Below, piece by piece: positions 7,946-17,711 of a stretch of 64,000 bases of DNA. Within the stretch, counting starts at the first letter, position 1. Each line of letters begins with the position of its first letter. The notes beneath the pieces were generated by a model. The model was not told the origin of the DNA. It worked only from the letters and a program-made list of their open reading frames with translations, and did no database searches. Where the stretch lies: NCBI GenBank assembly GCA_034008185.1, contig CM067081.1, forward strand, positions 9,361,821-9,425,820. The letters are read 5' to 3'. The stretch comes from Gorsachius magnificus. Lineage: Eukaryota; Chordata; Aves; Pelecaniformes; Ardeidae. The translations under genes were made by a program, and so were the position numbers.

Positions 7946-8419
7946 TCTTTGGATGGTATATAATTTACGTAGGAGTCTAACCCTGAGTAAAAGCTGAACT
8001 ATATTCAGGAGACCTAGCAATAGGGCCATGCTAGTTGGAACATCCCAAGGATATTCAACATTCTCAAGAACTGTTGTAATTAGCTCAGAGAAAAAGGGGA
8101 AGATGGAGTAAGGTGACTCCCCCACAGGCTGGCTCTCCGAGGATAAAAAGTAAAATGTATAATTATTCATAATTCCCAATAGATGGTTCCCAAAATACAG
8201 AGGTGACAGCAATACTGAGTACAAATATGAGCTTAATCTGATGATCAATAGTTTTATCATAGCATAAGCCAGTATTACACAGTACAGCAGAACAGTAGCT
8301 TTAATCCACTTGCGAAAAGTGACAACCAGCAGCACAGGGAGTGCATACAGCAGGTAAGGTGATATATAAAAGAACTCCATGAACAAGGACAACAACTCTG
8401 AGAGCAAATAAAACAACAT
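7835..8419 (-). CDS. Hydrophobic multi-span ORF at the 5' end of gag
   Basis: A 194-codon frame with the first ATG after the primer-binding site (8417-8419) and an in-frame stop six codons upstream, so the start is well defined. The first 160 residues are strikingly hydrophobic, with probable membrane segments at about 18-35, 41-60, 64-84 and 129-150, an NYT sequon at 86-88 and a basic loop after the last segment. The end enters the same Pro/Thr repeat as gag, which shows that it was once continuous with the gag frame; a 4-base deletion at about 7871-7876 diverts it into 13 out-of-frame residues. I do not recognise the domain. Retroviral Gag normally reaches membranes by a myristoylated or basic matrix domain, so a multi-span N-terminus is unusual. 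It might instead be a separate pre-gag protein. Confidence 0.6.
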   Translation of the reverse strand: MLFYLLSELLSLFMEFFYISPYLLYALPVLLVVTFRKWIKATVLLYCVILAYAMIKLLIIRLSSYLYSVLLSPLYFGNHLLGIMNNYTFYFLSSESQPVGESPYSIFPFFSELITTVLENVEYPWDVPTSMALLLGLLNIVQLLLRVRLLRKLYTIQRLIPAAGPAATPISVTPTVAPPTADGLQLLQPLQHPL

Positions 8420-8510
8420 TGCGATCAGCGACTATTAGACTAATATAACGAATGCTTATCACAAATGCGTTTTAAAAATGTTCAGATCTGTCGTTATCTC
8501 AACCCTTCAG
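8420..8510 (-). other. Proviral 5' leader
   Basis: About 90 bases between the primer-binding site and the first ATG. This would be the untranslated leader and could hold the packaging signal and splice donor; I see no clear consensus donor, which fits an element without a spliced env. Confidence 0.5.
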
Positions 8511-8528
8511 GCCCCACGTTGGGCGCCA
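8511..8528 (-). promoter_or_regulatory. Primer-binding site, tRNA-Lys1,2 type
   Basis: On the minus strand TGGCGCCCAACGTGGGGC matches the 18-nt primer site known for tRNA-Lys1,2 (foamy viruses, visna, Mason-Pfizer virus). It is separated from the end of the 5' LTR by 9 bases (8529-8537), which is longer than the 0-3 bases usual in retroviruses. Confidence 0.9.
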
Positions 8529-8537
8529 AAATAGGAC

Positions 8538-9176
8538 TGTCGTGGTTTAACCCGGCTGGCAACTAAGCACCACGCAGCCGCTCGCTCACTCCCCCCCCCC
8601 CCGCCTCAGTGGGATGGGGGAGAGAATCGGAGAAAAGGAAAAGAAAAGTAAGACCCGTGGGTTGAGATAGAGACAGTTTAATAAGAGAGAAGAATAACAA
8701 TAATAATAATAATAATAATAATAATAGTGGTAAGAAAATATACAGAATATATAAAACAAGTGATGCACAATGCAATTGCTCACCACCCGCTGACCGATGC
8801 CCAGCCCGTCCCGAGCAGCGATCACTCCCCCCGGGCCGCGATCACACAGCCCGAGCTGCGACCACTCTGCCCGCAACCGACCGACCGACTCGACCGACCC
8901 GACTGACCCGACCGACCAACCCCCCCGAGCATGACGTTATATGGTATGGAATAGCTCTTTGGACAGTTTGGGTCCTAGCTGTGCTGTACTCCCAGCTTGT
9001 TATGCACCTGGCCGAGCAGGAGAAGCTCAAAAAGTCCTTGAACAGTCTGAGCACTACTTGGCAACAACTAAAAACATCAGCGTGTTATCAACATTCTTCT
9101 AGCACTGAATCCAAAGCACAGCACTATGCTAGCTTCTGTGAAGAAAATTAACTCTATCCCAGCCAAAACCAGGACA
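8538..9176 (-). repeat. Provirus 5' LTR
   Basis: A 639-bp LTR, identical to 2153-2792 apart from one C fewer in the run at 8591-8602. In sense direction it begins at 9176. It carries the presumed promoter (TATA-like box at 8745-8757) and an ATTAAA at 8677-8682. Confidence 0.95.
8745..8757 (-). promoter_or_regulatory. Putative LTR TATA box
   Basis: The minus strand reads GTTTTATATATTC about 420 bases into the LTR, downstream of a C/EBP-like ATTGCATTGTGCATCA and of short GC-rich repeats (TGATCGCTGCTCGGG type). The same layout occurs in the 3' LTR (2361-2373) and in the solo LTR at 10226-10815. This is a motif call only. Confidence 0.4.
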
Positions 9177-9181
9177 GAAGC
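9177..9181. repeat. Target-site duplication GAAGC (right copy)
   Basis: Matches 2148-2152 exactly and abuts the end of the 5' LTR. Confidence 0.93.
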
Positions 9182-10220
9182 AAATATTGTTAATAGTGGG
9201 TCTGCAAGCAAATCAATGCAAGTAATTTTATTTTAAGGAAGTATTTTTATAAATTAGATAGAGGAAATTTAAAAATGCTGTTGTTTGATAAAATATAAAG
9301 GATTGGAAAGTGCATGCCGTTATTCAAGTATAAGGCATAAAACGAAAACTTTCTGCTACCACCAAATTTCCAGTGGGATTTTGTGTTGGAAAATACGAAC
9401 CAATAATTACCTGTATAAGAACAAAAGGATGAATTTTTTCCTTTTGTTAGAGAAACCTGTGTGGAGACAGGAGACTTCTGTGTATATTGTTATTAGATGA
9501 TGAGATCTCATTTCCCTGGCTCAATTAACACCTCAGCCTCAAACATTCTTGGGATCACATCCTAGTTATTAATATTTTAGATAAGGTGAACAAAGTCCCG
9601 ACACAAATGATGTGTGATGCAGTACTGTCCTTGGAGACATTTCAGACCATGACAAGAAGAAATGCAAATCTATAAAGTGGCAGCAGTTTTCAAGTTTCAC
9701 TTCCCATATGGTCTTACATTTCTGCTGTCTTGGTTGAAACAGGCCCCAGGTCTGAACCCCAAGTCCAGCTTGGGGTCATCAGGCAGCAATGCTCAAGTAG
9801 TATCGTAGATGTGTTCTATGGGTCCCAGTCCTCTGGCACCACAAACTACCAGCAATTGCCACTTTTTTCCTTACTTCCCTCATCTTTCAGACCTGAAACT
9901 TTCATTAGTCCATTTTTGCTACAGCCAGATTCTCCATAATGTGTCTAATCTAGCCCCTGTGTGCAGCTGCACAATTTTCATCAGACAGAAAACTCCAGGA
10001 GTTGATGGAATTATTCTTAATGTTTACCTTGCTGAATTAGACATCTTGATAGTAGCTCTGTGCCTCGCCCAACAGCTTGTGTAGATTTAATGGCAGACTA
10101 CGTTAACTGTGTTTCTCAAAGAGAGCATAAAAAGGCATCACCAGAAAAAGGAAACTTTAAGAGGAAGAAGCAGTGTGGAAGAGCACAACCACCTTTTCTT
10201 TTTAGGCTTGAATGTATTTG
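9182..10220. other. Non-coding spacer between provirus and solo LTR
   Basis: AT-rich unique-looking sequence of about 1.04 kb. No recognised gene or repeat; short open frames only. Confidence 0.6.
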
Positions 10221-10225
10221 TTATG

Positions 10226-10815
10226 TGTCCTGGTTTCGGCTGGGATAGAGTTAATTTTCTTCACAGAAGTTAGCATAGTGCTGTGCTTTGGATTTAGTGC
10301 TAGAAGAATGTTGATAACACGCTGATGTTTTTAGTTGTTGCCAAGTAGTGCTCAGACTGCTCAAGGACTTCTTGAGCTTCTCCTGCTCGGCCAGGTGCAT
10401 AACAAGCTGGGAGTACAGCACAGCTAGGACCCAAACTGTCCAAAGAGCTATTCCATACCATATAACGTCATGCTCGGGGGGGTTTGGTCAGTCGGTCAGT
10501 CTCGGGGAGAGTGATCGCTGCTCGGGTACTGATCGTGGCTCGGGCACTGATCGCTGCTCGGGACGGGCTGGGCATCGGTCGGTGGGCGGTGAGCAATTGC
10601 ATTGTGCATCATTCGTTTTGTATATTCTGTATATTCTGTTATCATTCTCATTATTACTATTATTATTATTTTCTCTTATTATACTGTCTTTATCTCAGCC
10701 CTCGGCTCTAACCTTTTCTCCTTCCCCATTCTCTCCCCCATCCCACTGAGGGAGGGGGGGGAAGTGGGCGAGCGGCTGCGTGGTGCTGAGTTGCCAGCCG
10801 GGTTAAACCACAACT
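10226..10815 (+). mobile_element. Solo LTR, same superfamily as the provirus, opposite orientation
   Basis: A 590-bp LTR from TGTCCTGGTTTCGGCTGG to GGTTAAACCACAACT, flanked by a perfect 5-bp duplication TTATG (10221-10225 and 10816-10820). It resembles the proviral LTR throughout but has substitutions and a shorter middle, and its last base is T instead of the usual A. It contains three 18-bp direct repeats at about 10512-10565. With no internal region, it is best read as the product of LTR-LTR recombination. A 133-codon frame (10348-10749) starts like the frame found in other copies of this LTR but is not recognised as a gene. Confidence 0.93.
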
Positions 10816-10820
10816 TTATG

Positions 10821-11815
10821 TCTGTTTTGAACTCTTCTTTTTTTTTGTCACCTCCACAGTGAAAAATCTTCCTGAAAGCATCTAGCTTCTCAGACTGGAA
10901 AAGAGACTGAGATCTGCTATGGAGTTGTTCCCCATGTCAGTCTTTTAGCTATGTATTTGTATAGTTGGTTGATTTGTTATATGCTGGGGAGTGGAGGGGG
11001 TGTTGGCTATTTACTTGCCATGAGTTCAGCAGCCAAAATTTAACCCAAAAAAGGCTTTGCTGCTCAAAAAGCCACTGTTGATGTGATATATTGGCATGCA
11101 TGATGGTTAAGGCTAGATCCCAGCTAACCCTTTTTGTCATATAATGCTTTGAGGACTTCACAGAAGGATTCCATGGTGACTAGAGAAACAAAATGTAGTT
11201 GCCACATCAGCATCAACATGAAGGAGAATTTTGATGAGGATCAGTATGCAGGAGATGAAACTAAGGACATTGCTTATTTTTATTTCCCTACAAATTTTCT
11301 TGACCTGCTTTGTAATCTGAGACTTTTTTTTCTGTTTCCATTTTTTTTTTCCCCATCTCACATAGTTTGAAAATGAATTTGGAAGAATATTGGAAGAATT
11401 TTGGAGTACCTTAAAAAGTTCTCTGAGGAACTCCTTCCTATTATTTTGCACAGTGGCTCACAAAAGAGGGTCTGGACAGTGCTGTAACACAGTAAGCTCT
11501 GCTGAATGTCTCCTTCAGAGGGAATCAGTAGATTTCAGTCTTTCTGTCTCAGGCTGAACTTCACCACATGCACTTTTTTAAGCTACATAGGTGCATCTGA
11601 GGACACACAATTCTGAGTTTTCATCAGTGAGAAACACAGGACTCACCTTTTCCCTCAGCCTCCACCTGCACTCTGAAAAACCTGCATTTCATGACCTATT
11701 CATTTCTTCTTACCTTTTTTTTACATGTCTTATTTAGAGCTCAGCAGAAGACACTGATACATTGACATTGAGCTGACAGGGAGCATCCAGCCTGCGATGC
11801 TTAGGTCCTTGTTTT
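10821..11815. other. Non-coding sequence
   Basis: No recognised gene. It has short T-runs around 11322-11352 and overlapping short open frames on both strands (11134-11451) without family resemblance. Confidence 0.6.
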
Positions 11816-12197
11816 AGAATCACAGAATAGTTTGGGTTGTAAGGGACCTCCAAAGATCATCTAGTCCAACCCCCCTGCAGTGAGTAGGGACATCTTCAAC
11901 TCGATCAGGTGTCTCAGAGCCCCATTGAACCTGACCTTGGATGTTTCCAGAGATGGGGCATCTACCAACTCTCTGGGCAACCCGTTCCTGTGTTTCACCA
12001 CCCTCACTATAATAAGTTTCTTCCTTATATCTAGTTTGAATCTGCCCTACTAAAAAGTCTCCCCATCTTTCTTATAAGCCCCCTTTAAGTACTAAAAGGC
12101 CACAATAAGGTCTCCCCACAGCCTTCTCTTCTCCAGCTGAATAACCCCAACTGTCTCAAACTTTCTTCATAGGAGAAGTACTCCATCCTCTGATCAT
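11816..12197 (-). mobile_element. CR1 LINE 3' fragment
   Basis: The plus strand begins AGAATCACAGAATAG and continues ATCATCTAGTCCAACCCC, then GGCAACCCGTTCCTGTGTTTCACCACCC. This is the standard CR1 3' region in reverse complement, ending with the octamer-like ATTCTGTGATTCT. 5'-truncated near 12197; left end exact, right end approximate. Confidence 0.9.
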
Positions 12198-12199
12198 GA

Positions 12200-15100
12200 T
12201 AATTTATGATAGTAGCTGGTGTCTGTAGCTCTGTAGGAGGGTACTGGAGTCTTCATTTAACTGCTGCATTGAGCTCCCCAGCCCAAAGTAAGCCAACTGC
12301 TTTTATAGGTCTACGTTGCCTTTTCCTTAAATTGCTTTGAAGTTAATCTAATTTCATGGGCCTTTGCATTTGCCTGGTAATGTAAAAAAAGAAAAAATCC
12401 CACCTGTCAAAATAGAAGGTTTTCTAAAAAAAACATCTTTGTGAAGCAAAAATTTGACATGATGCAGCCCAGGCAATATCATAGGAAGTGGAATAGGACA
12501 CATGAAAGGCTGGTTACATCTGTATATTAATTGCTTAATTATGTCAGCCCGCTAAAACCAACTTCAAGCAGCAGTAATAACAGTCTTGTTGGTACAGTAA
12601 TAAAATACACTCTGCTTACTGCATCTACCCTTTTGTTCAGCAAGGTGACAAAAAGTGGAACTCGTAATTACAAAATGGAGATAATTTGACTGAATATGTA
12701 GCATATATTCCTGTGTTGTTCCCAGTGTAACAAATCAACAGGAGTCCAACCTTCTTTTTCTCGGTCTTTCCTTCTACCCTTCTCAGCATCCATATGTGCA
12801 GGGAGTTGGTTGGCCGTACTGTCCATATCAAGAGGCAGTCAAGGGAAATAATGGCCACTCCAGTGTATGCTGGGCTGTAAACAGCTCTGCAGGACCAAAT
12901 TATCACCACTGGGACCACTGGCACATTCAGTTTAGTTTCCTGCTTGTACTTGGTGTGGCAGCAGAGTTTGCTGGCGACAGGTCTACCGCAGGGAATGACT
13001 CTTCCTGGGGCCATCTGCTTCAGCCCTCTTCCCTCCAGCATGCCAGATCTGGTTGAACTTTTCAGTGTAGTTGAAAAATACAGGTCAAAACTATTCAACT
13101 GGACGCCTTTGATAGCCAGCTGGAGATTCATCTCATTTTCTCAGAGGTGAATCACTTTCCATTCACTACAAGGCAATTTCAGACAATTAGATTTAACTAC
13201 TCACATTCATTTTAGATACGTACATTTTGGGAAGCTAATGGTGAAAGTTCCTGCTTAGAAGGGAATGCACTGGCCACACAGAAAGTGTTATCATCATCTC
13301 CATTTTTTAGATGGAAAGGTGAGGGAAAGAGGCTGCTACTTGCTTACTCAGTGTTCTGTAGTCAATTTACGGCCGTAATAGGTACCCCATACACTTCAGT
13401 ACATTAACCATTAAATAAGCTATTAAGTTGCCCAGGCGTTTAAGTTTATATAATAGTCAGCATGACATTGCTGATTGTGGGTTGTTTTTAACATGTTTAT
13501 AACTTCAGGGATTGAATTCATAGCTCAGATTTCAGTCCCTAATAAAACCAGTGTCTAATATTTGGCAAATGATCTCCAGATTGCTGTTATTTTTCCTACC
13601 GATGATTAAATATTTCTGAAAGATTGATAAGTAATTTTGAAAATGGTCAAACTACATCTGACTTCAGCATTCGGACATAATGATTTGACTGCAATGGATG
13701 TCATGTTTATGTCAGAATGATGCATGAGTCACACTATTCTGCCATGTTAAAAGAACACTTGTTATTTTTAGAATTTGGCTTATAAACCAGCCACATTTCC
13801 ATTTGCTGCTCAAGGGTGAAAGAGTAGCTGTCATTTTACTGACAGCGCATGCTGCACCATATGTCCGTCCCTGAACTCCTGCAAAGTTGGGTGAAAAAGG
13901 CAAATGCAAAGCAAAACTTTCCTTCTCTATCTCTCTCTTTGTCTTTTCAAGCATGAGACCTTTTGGGAATTGCTTTCATGGTTAATCTGGTCATCCCCAG
14001 AAATAAAGCCCAAAAATTCAGTTCATGAAAGGGGCTGACTTATGTGTTTACAGTGGTTTTAAAAGCAACCAGGCTTTTCAGGGATTTGTACTGTTGATCC
14101 ACAGACAACAGCGTTATTTGGAATGGAAATTCTAAGATTACTTAACTGTCACCACTGCTGACAAATGTACAGACTTGTTGGAACTTGTGTCTGGTACGTA
14201 TAGTTTTGTGCCCATAATGTCCCTCAGTTTTTTCTTCTTCTTCAAAAGGATAAAATGTGATTTTGTATGACAGCTCCCTATCCTCCTGCTATTGTTGTCT
14301 CAGTGAGAAAGATTTTATACGAACAAATAAATTTAAATTACCCACTGCTCTTAATGAAAAGCGATTTTTTTAGTATTTGGAAAGAAATTAGGATGTGAAG
14401 AATGTTGTGTTGTACTTCAGAAAGCATAAAACATTTCTTTTGTATCCCATTTTTTTTACGCTGCTTGACTACCTTCAGATATTTTTCCATTTAATACAGC
14501 CCCTGTAGTCATTGTTTATCTAAGCTGGATATCCTGGTCTAAATTAATTCTTGATGCAACTCTGCTGGTTTCCCCCAAATTGCAGCAGGGATGACATTAT
14601 CCCTGCTTTCCATTCATTTTTTACTATAATGAGGAAGTCATTGTCAAAATGCAACACTAAGAAAAACCCAGCTCCCCAGAAATTTCTTCACAGAAATTGA
14701 GACTTGATGGACAAACTGAAATAACCCAAACTCAATTCTTGACACCTGCATTAGAGGTCCAACACTAATATCAGGAGTAAACAAAAGGGGGATAAGGCAT
14801 GAAAGAAACAGTCTATACAAAGGGCATAATTAGGAATTTTAAAAAGAAGTAGGTATCAATTTAGGAAAGTAAGAAGTGGATGAAAATTGTCAAAAGGGAA
14901 TAAAGAACACCTGGTTGCAGCAAAGACCTTGTTTCTGTTCCTCGCTTGTCCCAGTGCAGAACCAAACTTAGCTCTTAAGTTTAATTTTAAAGCTACTCTT
15001 CAAATAGAGATCATTTTTGGACTTAAATATATATGTATTCGCAGATAAGCAGAGGTGTCTGATTCCTCTGAAGGAGTCTCTGTCTGGTGTAAGAGAGGAA

Positions 15101-16616
15101 CAGAAAAGTGAGTTTGGGCACATGCAAGCCTTCTGATTCTGATGTTCGAATGGCTTGTCTCAGGCTGGTTATGCTCCCAGAGCAGTATCTCTAAGCCTGA
15201 ATTCCCCAGATGTGTCACATATCTGCAGGTTAATGGTGAGGTTGACGTCAGACAGAACACTTCTCGCTGTTCATGTTAAAGCTTGGGAATTTTATACAGT
15301 CCTCAAAGTGTATGACCCAAATCAAGTTAGCCATATGGTTCCAATAAAGGTCAGTTTTGATAGTAATTAAATGGTGTTTCTTGTCAGATATAAAACATTT
15401 GAAAAATATAACCATCCTTTAATAGTAATATTATTCTCTACATTGAAATCTGTCTTCATTGAGTAGAGATCATTCATAGCCACTGCCTTTGGCCAGCTGT
15501 TGCCTTAAATCCACTTCATATTACTCAGAAAAATGTGGTACTCCTGATTTATCTGTACTTCTCTTCTACCTGCCACCATTGACAAGTCTGTGTTAGCTTT
15601 TTTTACCTACATCCCTTCTTTTGGGAAGGAAAATGAAACATAGCAATGGCTTTTGTTCAGATACTGAAAAGCATTTGATTCTACATAACTGCAAGCAAGG
15701 AGAGTTTGACAGAGTTTGAGTCCTAGTCCTGGCAGAGCATAACTGTGCTGAATGTGTTTTTATTCATCGGAGATCACTGGACTTACTATGCCAGGAAAGA
15801 GGCTCTGGCAGCGTAGAATCGACTCTTCCTAATGCTGAGAGACCATCGTGTTCACATATACATTTCCCGCTAAACTGAGGCACTTTAAATAATTCTGCTT
15901 ATCAACTACTATGGTTTAGGGAGCGCTCACTGAATAAGAGGCAGCAGATCAGAGAGGTGGTACCTCACAGCAGGGAATTCGTGGTGAAGCAGAGATGCTC
16001 CTTGTCCATCCATGGGAGCTGGAATAACTCCCCAGCTTCCATCCTCTAATGGCTTGTTTCTAACTCTGGGAGAACAAAGCCTGAAAATATAAAAATTCAC
16101 TTCATGCCTTATGAAACAGAAAGTAAACGATTCTCAAATGTATTATTTAAAGTATCATGAATGGAAGGATTTTTTAATACTTGGGATTGACAATATTGCG
16201 GTATAACACTGCTATAGTGAGATAACATCCTGTGCTTAAAAATTTTATGAATCACATCAGATATAATTATTTTTGTTTAAGAAACATCTGTTTCTATCAC
16301 CAAGTTAATAATTCACACTGAAAGCTTTATTTGGTTTAATTATGGGAATACTCTGAGCAAACCAAACAACCTATTCATCCTTTAAAGTGCCAGAACTGCC
16401 ATTGCATCAAGGACTGATGTGCACTTAGACAATGAGGAAAAACTGTGAATCTCAATCTTTTAGCTTACTCAGGAGCTTCATGGTTTTAATTTTTACACTG
16501 CAGATGAACTAAAAACATCTACATTTTACATCTGAACATCCATCCCACTGGTACAACTGTTATAGTTTGTCCTGGGAAGTGAAATTTTGAGTACCGCTTT
16601 GCACTTGCGTATATGT
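12200..16616. other. Non-coding sequence with one unrecognised 164-codon frame
   Basis: Mostly AT-rich. A minus-strand frame at 12637-13131 (164 codons) sits in a locally GC-richer patch (about 12780-13060). The predicted protein has scattered hydrophobic stretches but no domain I recognise, and both strands are partly open there, so chance is likely. Nothing else recognised. Confidence 0.5.
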
Positions 16617-16621
16617 TAATG

Positions 16622-17706
16622 TATGGTAGGTTGATCCTGGCTGGTTGCCAGGTACCCACCAAAGCCTCTCTATCACTCCCCTCTTCAGCTGGGCAGGGGA
16701 GAGGAAATATAATGAAAGGCTCGTGGGTTGAGATAAGGACAGGGAGAGATCACTCAGCAATTACTGTCATGGGCAAAACACACTCAACTCGGGGAAATTA
16801 ATTTATTATCAATGAAATCAGAGTAGGGTAATAGGAAATAAAACCAAATCTTAAAACACCTTCCCCCACCCCTCCCTTCTCCCCAGGCTCAACTTCACTC
16901 CCAATTTCTTCCCCTTTTCCCCCCGAGTGGCACAGGGGGATGGGGAAAGGGGGCTGGGGTCAGTTCATCCCACGCTGTCTCTGCCGCTCCTTCCTCCTCA
17001 GGGCAGGACTCCTCACACTCCTCCCTGCTCCAGCCTGGGGTCCCTCCCACGGCAGACAGTCCTCCACCAACTGCTCCAGCCTGGGTCCTTCCCATGGGCT
17101 GCAGTTCTTCACCAACTGCCCCAGCCTGGGTCCATCCCTCCCACGGGGTGCAGTCCCTCAGGAGCAGACGGCTCCAGCGTGGGTCCCCGGGGTCACCAGC
17201 CCTGCCAGCAAACCTGCCCCAGCCTGGCCCCGGGGCCCCCCGGCCTGCTCCAGCGTGCCCCGGGGTGGCCCACCCCGGGCCCCCGGGCTGCAGGTGGGGA
17301 TCTGCTCCCCCGTGGGCCTCCCTGGGCTGCAGGGGCACAGCCTGCCCCACCATGGCCCCGGGGCTGCAGGGGAATCTCTGCTCTGGCGCCTGGAGCCCCT
17401 CCTGCCCTCCTGCTGCACTGGCCTGGGGGGCTGCAGGGCTGCTCCCCTCACAGCCTCTCACTCCACTCCCTGACTGATGTTTTGCAGAGTTTTTTTCCTT
17501 TTTTTTTTCCACCCCTTTTCTTAAATAAGTTATTCCATAGGTGCTACCACTGTCCTGATGGGCTTGGCCTTGGCCAGCAGTAGGTCTGTCTTTGAGCCAG
17601 CTGGTGTTGCCTCTGCTGGACATGGGGGAAGCTTCTGACAGCTTCTCACAGAAGCCACCCCTGTAACCCCCCCGCTACCAAAACCTGGCCATGCAAACCC
17701 AATACA
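16622..17706 (-). mobile_element. Long solo LTR with GC-rich repeated middle
   Basis: A 1,085-bp LTR. The plus strand starts TATGGTAGGTTGATCCTGG, an altered form of the TGTGGTGGGTTGACCCTGG head seen in relatives, and ends CATGCAAACCCAATACA. Flanks TAATG (16617-16621) and TAATA (17707-17711) match at 4 of 5 bases. The same family as 60342-61199. The middle (about 16985-17460) is very GC-rich and built from diverged copies of a roughly 50-bp unit containing CTCCAGCCTGGGTCC. This leaves long Pro/Gly/Ala-rich frames open on both strands (for example 16895-17623 minus), which I read as composition effects. Confidence 0.85.
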
Positions 17707-17711
17707 TAATA

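Larger units (their letters stand above)
2153..9176 (-). mobile_element. Nearly complete ERV-L-like endogenous retrovirus (LTR-gag-pol-LTR, no env)
   Basis: A 7,024-bp provirus read on the minus strand, bounded by GAAGC duplications. Order in sense direction: 5' LTR (8538-9176), tRNA-Lys1,2-type primer site (8511-8528), hydrophobic N-terminal ORF (7835-8419), Pro/Thr-rich 60-bp repeats (7531-7945), gag (6378-7823), in-frame UAG, pol (3393-6377), frame-broken pol end (3190-3433), purine tract (2793-2808), 3' LTR (2153-2792). No env or dUTPase is visible. The single-UAG gag/pol junction, the pol sequence and the absence of env suggest the class III (ERV-L, distantly foamy-related) group; this assignment is from motif appearance, not alignment. 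The near-identical LTRs indicate recent insertion. Two indels break gag and the end of pol, so the copy as written would not make full-length proteins. Confidence 0.95.

Noticed and set aside
16895..17623. 242-codon minus-strand and 218-codon plus-strand Pro/Gly-rich frames
   Set aside because: Both strands are open at once in a GC-rich repeat, which points to composition and lack of stop codons rather than selection.
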